Shown one piece after another: positions 33,217 through 42,347 of a stretch of 60,030 nt of DNA; within the stretch, counting starts at the first letter, position 1; each line of letters starts with the position of its first letter. The notes beneath the pieces were generated by a model. That model saw nothing but the letters and a program-made list of their open reading frames with translations, did not search any database and was not told the DNA's origin. The stretch covers positions 1-60,030 of the forward strand of contig CAAGKF010000119.1 in assembly GCA_900770345.1 (NCBI GenBank), in the 5' to 3' direction. The stretch is from Lachnospiraceae bacterium (GTDB lineage: Bacteria; Bacillota; Clostridia; Lachnospirales; Lachnospiraceae). The translations under genes were made by a program, and so were the position numbers.

Positions 33217-33244
33217 TTGTGAATTTCATGTTACTATATATAAA
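33217..33244 (+). promoter_or_regulatory. Possible promoter of the PHP gene
   Basis: TTGTGA (33217-33222), 16 bases, TATAAA (33239-33244), 49 bases before the ATG at 33294. Confidence 0.5.
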
Positions 33245-33293
33245 GTAAGTATTAGCAAACTATTAAAATTCAATTACAACCGGAGGTGACCCC

Positions 33294-34130
33294 ATGGGTT
33301 TTGTTGATCTGCATGTACATTCCAATGCTTCCGACGGCACATTTTCCCCTGCCGGGGTGGTAAACCTTGCTGCCGAAGCCGGTCTTAAAGCCATTGCGCT
33401 GACAGACCACGACACGGTGGCCGGCATTTCCGAGGCTCTTGCCGCCGGCAGCCGTCTTCACCTTGAGGTAATTCCCGGCATAGAGGTTTCCAGCACCTAT
33501 GAAGGCCGCGAGATCCATATTCTGGGTCTGTTCGTCAACCCGGAGGATCCTGCTCTGCTGTCCATGCTGGCGCAGATGCGGATACGCCGTGAAAACCGTA
33601 ATAAAGAAATGTTTGAACGTTTCGCCGCTGACGGGATTACCTTTACCCTTGAAGAGCTCTGCGGCGGCAATCCCGACACTGTCATCACCAGAGCTCACAT
33701 AGCCAGGGTACTCGTAAACAGAGGACTGGGAACCACAGATCAGGTATTTAAAAAATATCTGCTCTACGGCGGACGATATTGTCCCATGAAGGAGCATTTG
33801 TCCCCGGAGGAGGTGGTACACTCTCTTCTGGCGGACGGAGCCTTTGTTTCTCTGGCCCATCCTTTCCAGTATAAGCTGGGGGACAAAGAGACCGCTCATC
33901 TGATCGGACTTATGGCCGATATGGGCATGCAGGGCGTAGAAGTATATCATTCTTCCCACAACCAGCCGGAAAGCCGCAAGCTGCAGGAAATCGCTTCCAG
34001 ATATCATCTTCTGCCCACCGGCGGTTCTGATTTTCACGGCACCAATAAACCGGATATTTCCATCGGAACAGGCCGCGGCGGGCTGAGAGTATCCTCTCTG
34101 CTGCTGGATGACATAAAAAAGACCCTCTGA
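33294..34130 (+). CDS. PHP-domain phosphoesterase (TrpH/YciV-like)
   Basis: A 278-residue PHP protein, start after CGGAGGTG. Metal ligands: DLHVHSNASDG (His7, His9, Asp14), LTDHDTVAG, IPGIEVS (Glu), RAHIARVLV, SLAHPF and the closing SDFHGTNKP. This layout matches the RNase AM/TrpH (3',5'-nucleoside bisphosphate phosphatase) group, which removes phosphate from pAp-type nucleotides and trims RNA 5' ends. All ligands are present. Cytoplasmic. The following small gene may be co-transcribed. Confidence 0.9.
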   Translation: MGFVDLHVHSNASDGTFSPAGVVNLAAEAGLKAIALTDHDTVAGISEALAAGSRLHLEVIPGIEVSSTYEGREIHILGLFVNPEDPALLSMLAQMRIRRENRNKEMFERFAADGITFTLEELCGGNPDTVITRAHIARVLVNRGLGTTDQVFKKYLLYGGRYCPMKEHLSPEEVVHSLLADGAFVSLAHPFQYKLGDKETAHLIGLMADMGMQGVEVYHSSHNQPESRKLQEIASRYHLLPTGGSDFHGTNKPDISIGTGRGGLRVSSLLLDDIKKTL

Positions 34131-34223
34131 TCTGCGGATTTTTAGGAAAAATGTTCATTGTATGATTTTTTGATCTCTGCTATAATGCAGGCTGATAAAA
34201 ATAAACGCAAGGAGGACACTGCC

Positions 34224-34460
34224 ATGAAAATTCAGAACATTACAGACGTCGAAGCTTTTTTCAAGGTTATTGACGAATGCAGGGGAACCGTTGAACTGGT
34301 ATCTCCCGAAGGCGACCGCATCAACTTAAAATCCAAGCTGGCCCAGTACCTTTCTATGGCCACTATTTTCTCCAATGGATATATTAAAGAGCTGGATCTG
34401 GTTGCTCATGAAAGAGAAGACATCGAACGTCTGATCAAGTACATGTATCAGGGTGAATAA
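34224..34460 (+). CDS. Small conserved-looking hypothetical protein
   Basis: A 78-residue soluble protein; ATG at 34224 follows AAGGAGGAC. It begins MKIQNITDVEAFFKVIDEC and contains VELVSPEGDRINLKSKLAQY, ending ERLIKYMYQGE. A strand-helix pattern without membrane segments. Unknown function. Its good start site, clean terminator at 34519 and even amino acid use support a real gene. Confidence 0.75.
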   Translation: MKIQNITDVEAFFKVIDECRGTVELVSPEGDRINLKSKLAQYLSMATIFSNGYIKELDLVAHEREDIERLIKYMYQGE

Positions 34461-34518
34461 TCGCTGGCACGCAGAATATGCGCGCCGGACGACATGCGCC
34501 GCCAGGCGCACCCACAAA

Positions 34519-34564
34519 AAGGTATGCCAGCCTGCGTTTTGCAGGCTGGCATACCTTTTCTTTT
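34519..34564. terminator. Strong bidirectional terminator
   Basis: A perfect 17-bp stem (34519-34535 with 34541-34557), five-base loop, TTTTC on the plus side and a T run on the minus side. It separates the 34224 gene from the converging AI-2E transporter. Confidence 0.92.
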
Positions 34565-34586
34565 CCCCAGTTCTCTCTGACAAGCT

Positions 34587-35747
34587 TTACTTTCTCTCTT
34601 CCCCCTCCGTCTGGTCTGCTTCTCTGTCTGCTTTCTTCGCAAGACGCATATTGACAGTATCGCGCAGCAGGGAATAGAAAACAGAACACATGGGAATAAA
34701 TACCAGCATTCCCGCGACTCCCATCATGCTTCCGCCAAGAGTCACTGCCGCCAGCACCCAGATGGAAGGAAGTCCCACAGATCCGCCCACCACATGGGGA
34801 TAGATCAGATTTCCCTCGATCTGCTGCAGGACGAAAAATACGATCGTAAACAGCAAAGCATCCATGGGGTCTGCCATCAGCATCAGGAACACCCCCACCC
34901 CCAGACCGATAAAAGCTCCGAATACAGGGATCAACGCTGTAAAAGCAATGCATACGCCGATCAGAAGTGCATAGGGAAGCCCCATCACCGTCAGTGTTAC
35001 AAAAAACATGGCTCCCAGGATCACCGCCTCCAGGCACTGTCCCGCCAGAAAGCTGGAAAAGGTCCGTTCCGTAAGGCTTCCCACATCAAGAATACGCTTT
35101 ACCGCAGGCTCCGGCAGAAACGCATACAAAAGCTTCTTTAACTGGCAGCTCAGTTTTTCCTTCTGAAGAAGGATATAGACGGAAAATATAAAGCCGATTA
35201 CAAAGGTTGACACTGCACTTACAATGGAAGCCGCTGCCGTAAAGGTAGTATTCAGCATGGAGCCGGCTCCTCTCTTTAAAAAATCCATCGTGTTCCGAAG
35301 AAGCTCCTTCCAGTCCACTTCCACCGCACTGACATAATCCGAAATTTCCGGATAGCTTGCAAAAAGCTCTTCCAGCTGCTTCTTTACACCGGTCAAAAAA
35401 GGAGGAATACTGTTCTGCAGGCTCATGACTGTCCGAACCAGCTCCGGAGCCACTACAAAAAATACAAGAAACAGAACGCCTGAAACCAGAAGCAGAGTTA
35501 TGATCAGACATACAGGCCGCTTCAGCCTGCTGTCTTCCTTCAGCACCTTCATGTGTTTTTCAATCTGCCGCATAGGCACATTCAGAACAAAAGCGATAAC
35601 TCCGCCCAGCAGGAAGGGCCAGACCATATGAAAGAATTCTCCTGCCAGCCTCCACAGCCGGCTGTAATTCACACCGGCCACCGCCGCTGCTACTGTAAAT
35701 ACAATTAAACCTCTGATTTTTCTTATTGTTTCCCGATTAAATTCCAT
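34587..35747 (-). CDS. AI-2E family transporter (YtvI/PerM type)
   Basis: A 386-residue membrane protein with about 7-8 helices. ATG at 35747 has CAAGGAG 7 bases before it. Family features are the large soluble segment between helices 3 and 4 (about 105-165), FIFSVYILLQKEKL, and the C-terminal VFFVLQQIEGNLIYPHVVGGSVGLP motif. Known members export small molecules or ions (AI-2, Na+/Li+); substrate here unknown. Its start lies inside the end of the AlaX gene (25-base overlap), so the two are co-transcribed. Confidence 0.9.
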   Translation of the reverse strand: MEFNRETIRKIRGLIVFTVAAAVAGVNYSRLWRLAGEFFHMVWPFLLGGVIAFVLNVPMRQIEKHMKVLKEDSRLKRPVCLIITLLLVSGVLFLVFFVVAPELVRTVMSLQNSIPPFLTGVKKQLEELFASYPEISDYVSAVEVDWKELLRNTMDFLKRGAGSMLNTTFTAAASIVSAVSTFVIGFIFSVYILLQKEKLSCQLKKLLYAFLPEPAVKRILDVGSLTERTFSSFLAGQCLEAVILGAMFFVTLTVMGLPYALLIGVCIAFTALIPVFGAFIGLGVGVFLMLMADPMDALLFTIVFFVLQQIEGNLIYPHVVGGSVGLPSIWVLAAVTLGGSMMGVAGMLVFIPMCSVFYSLLRDTVNMRLAKKADREADQTEGEERK

Positions 35748-36922
35748 AAACACTCCTTGGCTGCCTTTCGGAAAGCCTCTTCTATTTCATCCTTCCCTGC
35801 CCGGAAGGTTCCCTGGGCCATCAGGCTGCTTCCGCCGCCTCTGCCGTTTAAATTTCCGTTTAAGACTTTGCTGAAACTTCTCATATCCAGGCTCCGGCTT
35901 CCCAGAGCATACTGGTATTCCCCGGCTTCCTCATTTCCGGAAAATACTCCGACCACACTTCCCTTCTTTTGCTCATAAAGGAGTGTAGCCATCTGCCTTA
36001 ACTGCACCGGAGACAGCTCCTCCTCAAACACCGCCAGAGGTTCATCGCTTTCCGGATAAGACTGCGCCTTCAGCTCAAACAGTTTCTGGTAAAGGCGTCC
36101 CATGAGAAAACTCTTTTCCTGATTCTCATTTTTCAGTTTCTCCACCGCCTGGGGCACAAGGGCCAGCTTCGCTGACAGCATCACAGAAACCGCGGTTTCA
36201 TCCCTCAGCCGCTCCCTGTAATCCAGCATGGCACGGCGGCCGCACAGCATGGAAATGCGTACGCCGCCTTTATAATGTATCATGCTCCTTATCTTAATGA
36301 TGCCCACTTCTCCCGTGTTTTCTACATGTGTTCCGCAGCATGCGCAGATATCGCCGCCCGGAATATCCACAATGCGCACCTGCCCCGTCAGTTCCTTTTT
36401 GCTGCGGTAATCTATGTCTTTCAGTTCCTCCTCTGTGGGATAGAGAACCCGTACAGGTATATTGGCATATACAAGGGCATTGGCTTCATCCTCCAGCGCG
36501 TCCAGCTGCTCCTGATCCAGAAGCCCGTCAAAATCCACCGTCACCTCATCGGATCCCATATGGAAGCCTACATTGTTATAACCGTAATGGCGGTGTACCA
36601 GACCGGACAAAATATGCTCGCCTGTATGCTGCTGCATATTATCATACCGCTCCTGCCAGTTAATGATGCCCTCAGCCTGGACTCCCGGCTGCAGCTGAGA
36701 CTCCAGTTCATGAATGATCTCCCCGTTCTTCTCGTGGACAGCCAGAACGGGAATTCCGTTTAATGTTCCCGTATCGGAAGGCTGTCCGCCTCCCTCGGGA
36801 TAAAATCCCGTCCGGTCCAGGGTAACCAGCCAGTGTCCTTTTTCGCCTTCCCGGCAGCCGGTTACGGTACACATAAATTTTTTTACATAGGGTGTCTGAT
36901 AATATAATCTGTTCTGATCCAT
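35723..36922 (-). CDS. AlaX-type alanyl-tRNA editing protein with DHHA1 domain
   Basis: A 399-residue protein; ATG at 36922 (MDQNRLYYQT) has GAGAGG 9 bases before it, the upstream frame is Arg/Gly filler. The N-terminal part matches AlaX (DRTGFYPEGGGQPSDTG), the zinc site is QQHTGEHILSG plus CACCGTH, and the C-terminal DHHA1 domain (about 300-395) ends with LNGRGGGSSLMAQGTF. It removes serine or glycine wrongly loaded on tRNA-Ala, acting in trans. It lies upstream of, and overlaps, the AI-2E transporter gene. Confidence 0.92.
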   Translation of the reverse strand: MDQNRLYYQTPYVKKFMCTVTGCREGEKGHWLVTLDRTGFYPEGGGQPSDTGTLNGIPVLAVHEKNGEIIHELESQLQPGVQAEGIINWQERYDNMQQHTGEHILSGLVHRHYGYNNVGFHMGSDEVTVDFDGLLDQEQLDALEDEANALVYANIPVRVLYPTEEELKDIDYRSKKELTGQVRIVDIPGGDICACCGTHVENTGEVGIIKIRSMIHYKGGVRISMLCGRRAMLDYRERLRDETAVSVMLSAKLALVPQAVEKLKNENQEKSFLMGRLYQKLFELKAQSYPESDEPLAVFEEELSPVQLRQMATLLYEQKKGSVVGVFSGNEEAGEYQYALGSRSLDMRSFSKVLNGNLNGRGGGSSLMAQGTFRAGKDEIEEAFRKAAKECLWNLIGKQ

Positions 36923-37170
36923 CTGAATCGGCCTCTCTTCTTTTCGTTTTTTCTGAAAACTTATTTTCCTCCGTCCCGGTCCGGCTGTATGTCCCGCTGT
37001 ATGTCCGGACGCAGACCGCACTCTTCCCGCATTCCCGTACGGGACCGCACGAACACAGTATACTATATTTCCTCCCGTGATTCCACAACAGATATGTAAA
37101 AATCATGAAACATGAACAAGCCGAGATACATATGATACATTGTAATCAATTTTCTATGGAGGAACTAAAA

Positions 37171-37386
37171 ATGAGTGATGTGGCAGCAACAAACTGCGGC
37201 TGTGACTGCGGATGCACAACGGGAGGAAACAGCTTCAATATTATCTGGCTTATTCTGATCCTGTGCTGCTGCGGCGGCGGTGGCTTCTTCGACCATCGCA
37301 ACTGCGGCAGCGGATGCGGCTGTGATTTCATCTGGATCATTCTGATCCTGTGCTGCTGCGGCGGCGGCAACGGCTTCTGCTGTTAA
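37171..37386 (+). CDS. Cys/Gly-rich small protein (chorion class high-cysteine type)
   Basis: A 71-residue protein; ATG at 37171 follows ATGGAGGA. It is built as a duplication: a CGCDCGC-type head, then FNIIWLILILCCCGGGG, a second CGSGCGC stretch, then FIWIILILCCCGGGNGFCC. Seventeen or so cysteines. Each unit is a hydrophobic strand or short helix capped by CCCGGG. Known: proteins with this composition are annotated in Clostridia as chorion class high-cysteine proteins, with no proven role; a spore-coat or membrane-surface function has been guessed. Monocistronic with a clear terminator. Confidence 0.75.
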   Translation: MSDVAATNCGCDCGCTTGGNSFNIIWLILILCCCGGGGFFDHRNCGSGCGCDFIWIILILCCCGGGNGFCC

Positions 37387-37429
37387 TTCCGTCTCAGAAG
37401 GACCTTCAAAACGGCTGCCTGCGGCAGCC

Positions 37430-37458
37430 GGGGAGTGCCCCGCGGCACTCCCCTTTTT
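37430..37458 (+). terminator. Terminator of the Cys/Gly-rich gene
   Basis: A 10-bp GGGGAGTGCC/GGCACTCCCC stem with a four-base loop and TTTTT, 44 bases after the stop; a further GGCTGCC/GGCAGCC hairpin precedes it. Confidence 0.85.
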
Positions 37459-37525
37459 GCTGTCTTCCGGCCCGGCGTATCTGTGCACCTGTCATCCGGC
37501 CCGGCAGCCCGAAGGCTGCCGCATT

Positions 37526-37675
37526 TTACTGTCCCCTGTCTCCGGCTCCTGCCAGACGTACACTTCCGTTGTTCTGACCTTCCCCCCCGTAATTTTTCCT
37601 TCTCTGCCTCTGACTGGCACATTCCTCATCTATTTCATAAACAGCATTTCCTTCTATGACCAGGCGGCTGTACAT
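37526..37675 (-). CDS. Possible small protein (49 residues)
   Basis: A short frame starting MYSRLVIEGNAVYEIDEEC with GGAAGGAG 11 bases before its ATG. The second half is basic and Gly-rich. The N-terminal half looks like a structured strand pair. It is the only supported frame between 37459 and 37843; the longer plus-strand frame there has no start site and reads like antisense. Function unknown. Confidence 0.45.
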   Translation of the reverse strand: MYSRLVIEGNAVYEIDEECASQRQRRKNYGGEGQNNGSVRLAGAGDRGQ

Positions 37676-37843
37676 AAGCTTCACTCTCCTTCCACTATTA
37701 ATATATGCACTGTCCACCTTTTAGCACCAGCTTCCGGAAGCACCAATACTGCCAAAACAGCTGATTTCCTGCTTCCGGATGTTAAAATAACTGGTATGGA
37801 ACCTTATTTTTCCGCATAAGTTTAGAGCAAAGAAGAAAGGCTG

Positions 37844-38272
37844 GTGGAATATATTGTGAATCCATCTGATGACTATAAACTGACAGATCTGGATTATCTC
37901 ATAGGCGATCATCATCTGCAGATGATAAAAGCAGCTCTTCCCTGCCTCAATGTGCCGGAGCAAAAAGTGCTCTCCGTATTTGTAAAGGCTCAGGAGCTGC
38001 GAAAGACTCTGGAGCTTTTTGAAACAGAAGAAGTGGCTACCATGGGAATCTGCTCCCTGGAACAGCCGGAACACAAAGGCTCTGTCCGCGATCTTCTGAA
38101 AGCCATCCGCCCTTACGGCAATCCCATGGAACAGGATCTGATCGATATGGCCCAGACCTTTATGGACGGTCAGACTCCCATGGAGCAGCTGCGCCGTTTT
38201 CTGACACCGGAACAGCAGTCCCGCTTTGAAACTCTGCAGATGGTCGTCACCGCACTCCAGGCAATGGCCTGA
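37844..38272 (+). CDS. Hypothetical protein, first of a gene pair
   Basis: A 142-residue soluble helical protein beginning MEYIVNPSDDYKLTDLDYLIG. The start is GTG at 37844 with AAAGG very close upstream; GTG at 37856 is an alternative. It contains LNVPEQKVLSVFVKAQELRKTL and a Q/M-rich C-terminal half (FLTPEQQSRFETLQMVV). I do not recognise the family. It precedes, by 26 bases, a 93-residue gene of similar character, and the two appear co-transcribed to the terminator at 38557. Confidence 0.75.
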   Translation: MEYIVNPSDDYKLTDLDYLIGDHHLQMIKAALPCLNVPEQKVLSVFVKAQELRKTLELFETEEVATMGICSLEQPEHKGSVRDLLKAIRPYGNPMEQDLIDMAQTFMDGQTPMEQLRRFLTPEQQSRFETLQMVVTALQAMA

Positions 38273-38298
38273 ATATAAAGAAAGGATCTACATATCAT

Positions 38299-38580
38299 AT
38301 GGACGCAAGCTGGAAAGACGATCCCCGTCTCAAATCCATGAACCGGGAAAAGCTGAATCTGCTGACAGAATTTGCAGAACGGCTGGAACACGCGGACAAA
38401 AGCAAAATAATGGAAACTCTTCTGTCCGTCAACCTGGAAGCCAGACGAAGAGGAATCCAGTTCAATGACAGTGAAACAGCTCTTATCGTCAGCATTCTCA
38501 GTGCTCATATGCCGCAGAATGAACGAAAAAAACTGGAACTACTGAAGATGATGTCAAAAAAACTGACAGGCGGGCGCTGA
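38299..38580 (+). CDS. Hypothetical protein, second of a gene pair
   Basis: A 93-residue helical protein starting MDASWKDDPRLKSMNREKL, with AAAGGA 12 bases before ATG. The segment FAERLEHADKSKIMETLLSV and MMSKKL near the end suggest a small three-helix bundle. Its stop codon lies within the terminator hairpin. Unknown function; probably works with the gene before it. Confidence 0.75.
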   Translation: MDASWKDDPRLKSMNREKLNLLTEFAERLEHADKSKIMETLLSVNLEARRRGIQFNDSETALIVSILSAHMPQNERKKLELLKMMSKKLTGGR

Positions 38581-38606
38581 CCATGCGCTCTCCTGTCAGT
38601 TTTTCA
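38557..38606. terminator. Bidirectional terminator
   Basis: A 12-bp AAAACTGACAGG/CCTGTCAGTTTT stem with an inner GCGC hairpin and T runs on both strands, shared by the 93-residue gene and the converging L,D-transpeptidase. Confidence 0.85.
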
Positions 38607-39359
38607 CTATCTCAGATGCTCCCTGTCCCTTGCAATGACGATCATGGTATCTTCCGTAACCGCTTCCAGCAGTTCTTTCACCCGCTCCTCCGGAAGACAG
38701 ATGCAGCCGGAGGAGGCTTTATCCTCCGAAGTCTTAAAGCAGTGAAGAAAAATGGCAGACCCCTTTCCCGGAATACGCTCCTGATTATAGGTCAGGCTCA
38801 GAGCGTAATTGTAATAGGGACTGGCTTCCATCAGGTTCTCGCCGGAATTCCAGTCTTTTTCCTGCCTTTCTGTATTTACCAGCTGATTATAAAAGCTGCT
38901 GGAGGGATCGTCTATCCAGAAATCCCCTTCCTCTATTTTATGGTAGGGAAGATTACTTCCCGGATCATCCAGTAGACCGAAAGCCAGGTCAAAACCATAT
39001 GTTCCTTCCGGCGTCGCTCCGTCTCCCTCCGTCTTATCTGCGGTAATGCCGTTCCTTCCTACATACCCGGCTTCCTTCCACATTTTCTTCCAGCTTTCTC
39101 CATTCTTTTTATAATAGGAAATATCCGCGCGGCAGCCTCCTGTTCCTACGACCACGATCAGCTGATCCGCCGACGCAGCAGCAGACAGATCCTCCGGAAC
39201 AATATCCGATGTGCACCCCGGTCCGCCTTCTGACGGACTGACATCCGCCCGTCCGGCTGCCCGGGAAGTAATCGCTCCAAAGCCTCCCAAAACAACACTT
39301 TCCGCCATGACTATACATGCCAGAAGGCCTGCGGCCCATATCTTTTTCTTTACTCTCAT
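38607..39359 (-). CDS. Secreted L,D-transpeptidase-family (YkuD) protein
   Basis: A 250-residue protein with an N-terminal signal sequence (about 1-34, ending near TSRAAG). The YkuD catalytic motif is at the C-terminal end: IFLHCFKTSEDKASSGCICL, with the His and the nucleophile Cys near residue 219. DKTEGDGATPEGTYGF is the usual substrate loop (TPxG). It should cross-link peptidoglycan 3-3 or attach proteins, although some members are only hydrolases. Single-gene unit, converging with the gene pair at 37844-38580. Confidence 0.85.
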   Translation of the reverse strand: MRVKKKIWAAGLLACIVMAESVVLGGFGAITSRAAGRADVSPSEGGPGCTSDIVPEDLSAAASADQLIVVVGTGGCRADISYYKKNGESWKKMWKEAGYVGRNGITADKTEGDGATPEGTYGFDLAFGLLDDPGSNLPYHKIEEGDFWIDDPSSSFYNQLVNTERQEKDWNSGENLMEASPYYNYALSLTYNQERIPGKGSAIFLHCFKTSEDKASSGCICLPEERVKELLEAVTEDTMIVIARDREHLR

Positions 39360-39495
39360 TATTTCTCTGCTCCTGTATCTTCTGTTTATTCATTGCTGTT
39401 TCATCTTTTCTATTCTATCACCCGCATCCAGAGATAGTCCTTACTTTTTTCCTAATATTTCTTTCAGAAACGGGGACAACAGACGCGCTCACGAC

Positions 39496-39536
39496 AAAAG
39501 GCCCGGGCTGCTGAATCCCCAGCAGGTCCGGACCTT
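39496..39536 (-). terminator. leuS terminator
   Basis: On the minus strand AAGGTCCGGACCTGCTG pairs with CAGCAGCCCGGGCCTT (one bulge and G-U pairs), then TTTTG, 20 bases after the leuS stop. Confidence 0.75.
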
Positions 39537-39555
39537 CTTTCATTTCTGTCTTCTG

Positions 39556-41970
39556 TTATTTACAAACAATATTTACGATCCTTCCCGGAACGTAGATCTC
39601 CTTCACAATAGTACCTGTCATCTTGTCCTTAACAGCTTCCTTGCCTCTGGCGATCACATCATCCTTTGCGATATCTGCAGGAACGCTGATGACTGCACGT
39701 GTCTTGCCGTTTACCTGAACAGCAATCTCAATCTCATCATCCTTCATTGCTTCCTCATCGCACTCCGGCCACTGAGAATGGAATACGCTGTCAGTACCGC
39801 CCAGCTGCTGCCACAGTTCCTCGCCGATATGAGGAGCAAACGGAGCCAGCAGGATAACGAAGGTCTTCAGAGTCTCCTTGTCAATGCCGCCCTCTTTCTT
39901 TGCCAGATCGATCAGCTTATTGTTGTACTCCATAAAGCCGGAGATTACCGTATTCAGGCTGAACTGATTGAATCTCTGCTCAATATCGTACACCAGCTTA
40001 TGACGCAGCTTCAGCATTTCCTTGGTTTCCTTGATATCCTTGTCCTTGCTGTCCATAACCAGGTTCCAGAAACGGTTCAGGAAACGGGATACACCCTCAA
40101 TTCCGCGGTCATCCCACTCTGCATCCAGTTCCGGCGGTCCTACAAACAGCTCATAAAGCCTTAAGGAGTCGCAGCCGTAATCTCTTACCAGATCATCAGG
40201 AGAAACAACATTTCCCTTGGATTTGCTCATCTTAATGCCGTTCTTTCCGGTGATCATACCCTGATTGAACAGCTTCTTGAACGGCTCGTCAAAATCCACT
40301 ACCCCGATATCATACAGGAACTTGGTATAGAAACGGGAATACAGCAGATGGAGCACCGCATGCTCAACACCGCCGATATACATATCAACCGGAAGATACT
40401 TGTCCGCCTTCTCTCTGGATACCAGTTCCTCACTGTTGTGGTTGTCCACATAGCGCAGGAAATACCAGGAGGAGCCTGCCCACTGCGGCATGGTGTTGGT
40501 CTCTCTCTTCGCAGGAGCGCCGCAGCACGGACAGGTGGTATTTACCCACTCATCGATGGCTGCCAGGGGAGACTCGCCTGTACCGGTCGGCTGATAGCTC
40601 TCTACATCCGGAAGTCTTAAGGGCAGCTGATCCTCCGGTACAGGTACACAGCCGCACTTCGGGCAGTGGATAATCGGAATCGGCTCACCCCAGTAACGCT
40701 GACGGGAGAATACCCAGTCACGGAGCTTGTAATTTACCGTCTTGCGTCCAAAGCCCTTTTCCTCGATAATATGAGGCGCTTCCTTCTTAAGAACTGCGGA
40801 TTCCATACCGTTCCAGTCGCCGGAATTGATCATGGTTCCGCTGGCCTCCGTATAGGCCTCTGTCATATTTTCAATTTCCTTGCCGTCCTTTGCGATAACC
40901 TGGATAATCGGAAGGTCAAACTTCTTTGCGAATTCAAAGTCTCTGTCATCATGAGCAGGAACGCACATAATAGCGCCGGTACCGTAATCTGCCAGAACAT
41001 AGTCGGACAGCCAGATCGGTGTCTTGGCCCCGTTCAGCGGATTGATGGCATAGCTTCCGGTAAATACGCCGGTCTTCTCCTTGGCCTGCATACGGTCTAC
41101 GTTGGAACGCATGGAGGAATCAAAAATATATTTTTCAACAGCCTCTCTGGTCTCATCGGTAGCCAGGCTCTTTGCCAGCTTGTGCTCAGGAGCCAGAACC
41201 ATAAAGGTAGCTCCGTAGAGGGTATCCGGTCTTGTGGTGTAAACGGTGATCTTATCATCACGTCCGTCCACAGGGAACTCAACCTCTGCGCCGTAGGATT
41301 TGCCGATCCAGTCGGTCTGCATCTTCTTTACCTTCTCCGGCCAGTCCAGCTTGTCCAGATCATTTAACAGGCGCTCTGCATAGGCAGTGATCTTCAGCAT
41401 CCACTGACGCAGATTCTTCTTGGTGACCGCAGTACCGCAGCGCTCGCAACAGCCGTTTACGACCTCCTCATTTGCCAGACCTGTCTTACAGGAAGGACAC
41501 CAGTTAATCGGGAATTCCTTCTCATAAGCAAGACCTTTCTTGAACATCTGAACGAAGATCCACTGAGTCCATTTATAGAATTCAGGATCTGTGGTATTTA
41601 CCTCCATATCCCAGTCGTAAATAGCAGCAATCTGTTTGATCTGCTTCTTGATATTCTTGATATTCTCTGCCGTGGACTTTGCCGGATGAACGCCCATCTT
41701 AATGGCGTAGTTCTCAGCCGGCAGACCAAATGCATCCCATCCCATGGGATGGATTACATATTTGCCCTTTAACAGCTGGTATCTGCTCCATACATCGGAG
41801 ATGACATACCCTCTCCAGTGACCTACATGCAGGCCGCTTCCTGACGGGTATGGGAACATATCCAGACAGTAATATTTTTCCTTCTTGCCATCATTTACAT
41901 TGATGGGCTTTGCTTCCCAGTTCTCACGCCATTTTTTCTCAATCGCGCTGTGATTATACTGTGATGCCAT
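39556..41970 (-). CDS. leuS: Leucyl-tRNA synthetase
   Basis: An 804-residue class I synthetase, full length. HIGH-type motif PYPSGSGLHVGH (about 41-52), zinc cysteines in INWCPSCKTGLANEEV and CCERCGTAV, the CP1 editing domain (about 220-410) with TTRPDTLYGATF and GTGAIMCVPAHDDRD, a second zinc-like CPKCG/CPCCG pair, and KMSKSKGN at about 581. It charges tRNA-Leu and edits mischarged tRNA. Controlled by the T-box leader upstream. ATG follows GGAGGAATC. Confidence 0.98.
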   Translation of the reverse strand: MASQYNHSAIEKKWRENWEAKPINVNDGKKEKYYCLDMFPYPSGSGLHVGHWRGYVISDVWSRYQLLKGKYVIHPMGWDAFGLPAENYAIKMGVHPAKSTAENIKNIKKQIKQIAAIYDWDMEVNTTDPEFYKWTQWIFVQMFKKGLAYEKEFPINWCPSCKTGLANEEVVNGCCERCGTAVTKKNLRQWMLKITAYAERLLNDLDKLDWPEKVKKMQTDWIGKSYGAEVEFPVDGRDDKITVYTTRPDTLYGATFMVLAPEHKLAKSLATDETREAVEKYIFDSSMRSNVDRMQAKEKTGVFTGSYAINPLNGAKTPIWLSDYVLADYGTGAIMCVPAHDDRDFEFAKKFDLPIIQVIAKDGKEIENMTEAYTEASGTMINSGDWNGMESAVLKKEAPHIIEEKGFGRKTVNYKLRDWVFSRQRYWGEPIPIIHCPKCGCVPVPEDQLPLRLPDVESYQPTGTGESPLAAIDEWVNTTCPCCGAPAKRETNTMPQWAGSSWYFLRYVDNHNSEELVSREKADKYLPVDMYIGGVEHAVLHLLYSRFYTKFLYDIGVVDFDEPFKKLFNQGMITGKNGIKMSKSKGNVVSPDDLVRDYGCDSLRLYELFVGPPELDAEWDDRGIEGVSRFLNRFWNLVMDSKDKDIKETKEMLKLRHKLVYDIEQRFNQFSLNTVISGFMEYNNKLIDLAKKEGGIDKETLKTFVILLAPFAPHIGEELWQQLGGTDSVFHSQWPECDEEAMKDDEIEIAVQVNGKTRAVISVPADIAKDDVIARGKEAVKDKMTGTIVKEIYVPGRIVNIVCK

Positions 41971-42013
41971 GATTCATTCCTCCATTGTGACTAAAAATTA
42001 ACTTCGCGCGAAA

Positions 42014-42310
42014 CAAAAAAGCCCTGCGCCCCTATACTTAGAGACGCAAGGCATATCCTCACGCGGTACCACTCTGATTCATGCAGAAACTGCATGCACT
42101 CAATTCCTCTTATAACGGTAAGGTCTCCGTCCTGTCCTACGCAGAAGACCGCTCTCCAACCGCTTCAGCGGTTTTTCGTTCCTTCCTCCTTCGGCAGGCT
42201 ACTCAAGGGCCAGTTCAGCGCTCTCTCGTCTCCGGCTTTCACCTCCCGCCGGCTCTCTTTGCACGTTCCGATCGCCTACTACTCCCTGTCCTGGTATTTG
42301 CACTGACTTA
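42014..42310 (-). promoter_or_regulatory. T-box leader of leuS
   Basis: On the minus strand the leader contains a Stem I region with AGAGAG and GGTGAAAGCCGG elements, and the T-box sequence AGAGTGGTACCGCG (42062-42075), which pairs with the free CCA end of tRNA. It is followed by the terminator GCCTTGCG...CGCAGGGC (42021-42052) with TTTTTT. Uncharged tRNA-Leu should favour antitermination and leuS expression. The leucine specifier codon could not be fixed by eye. Confidence 0.95.
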
Positions 42311-42347
42311 AAATTTAGCATATTTGGAAGTCAGTGTCAATAGTTTT

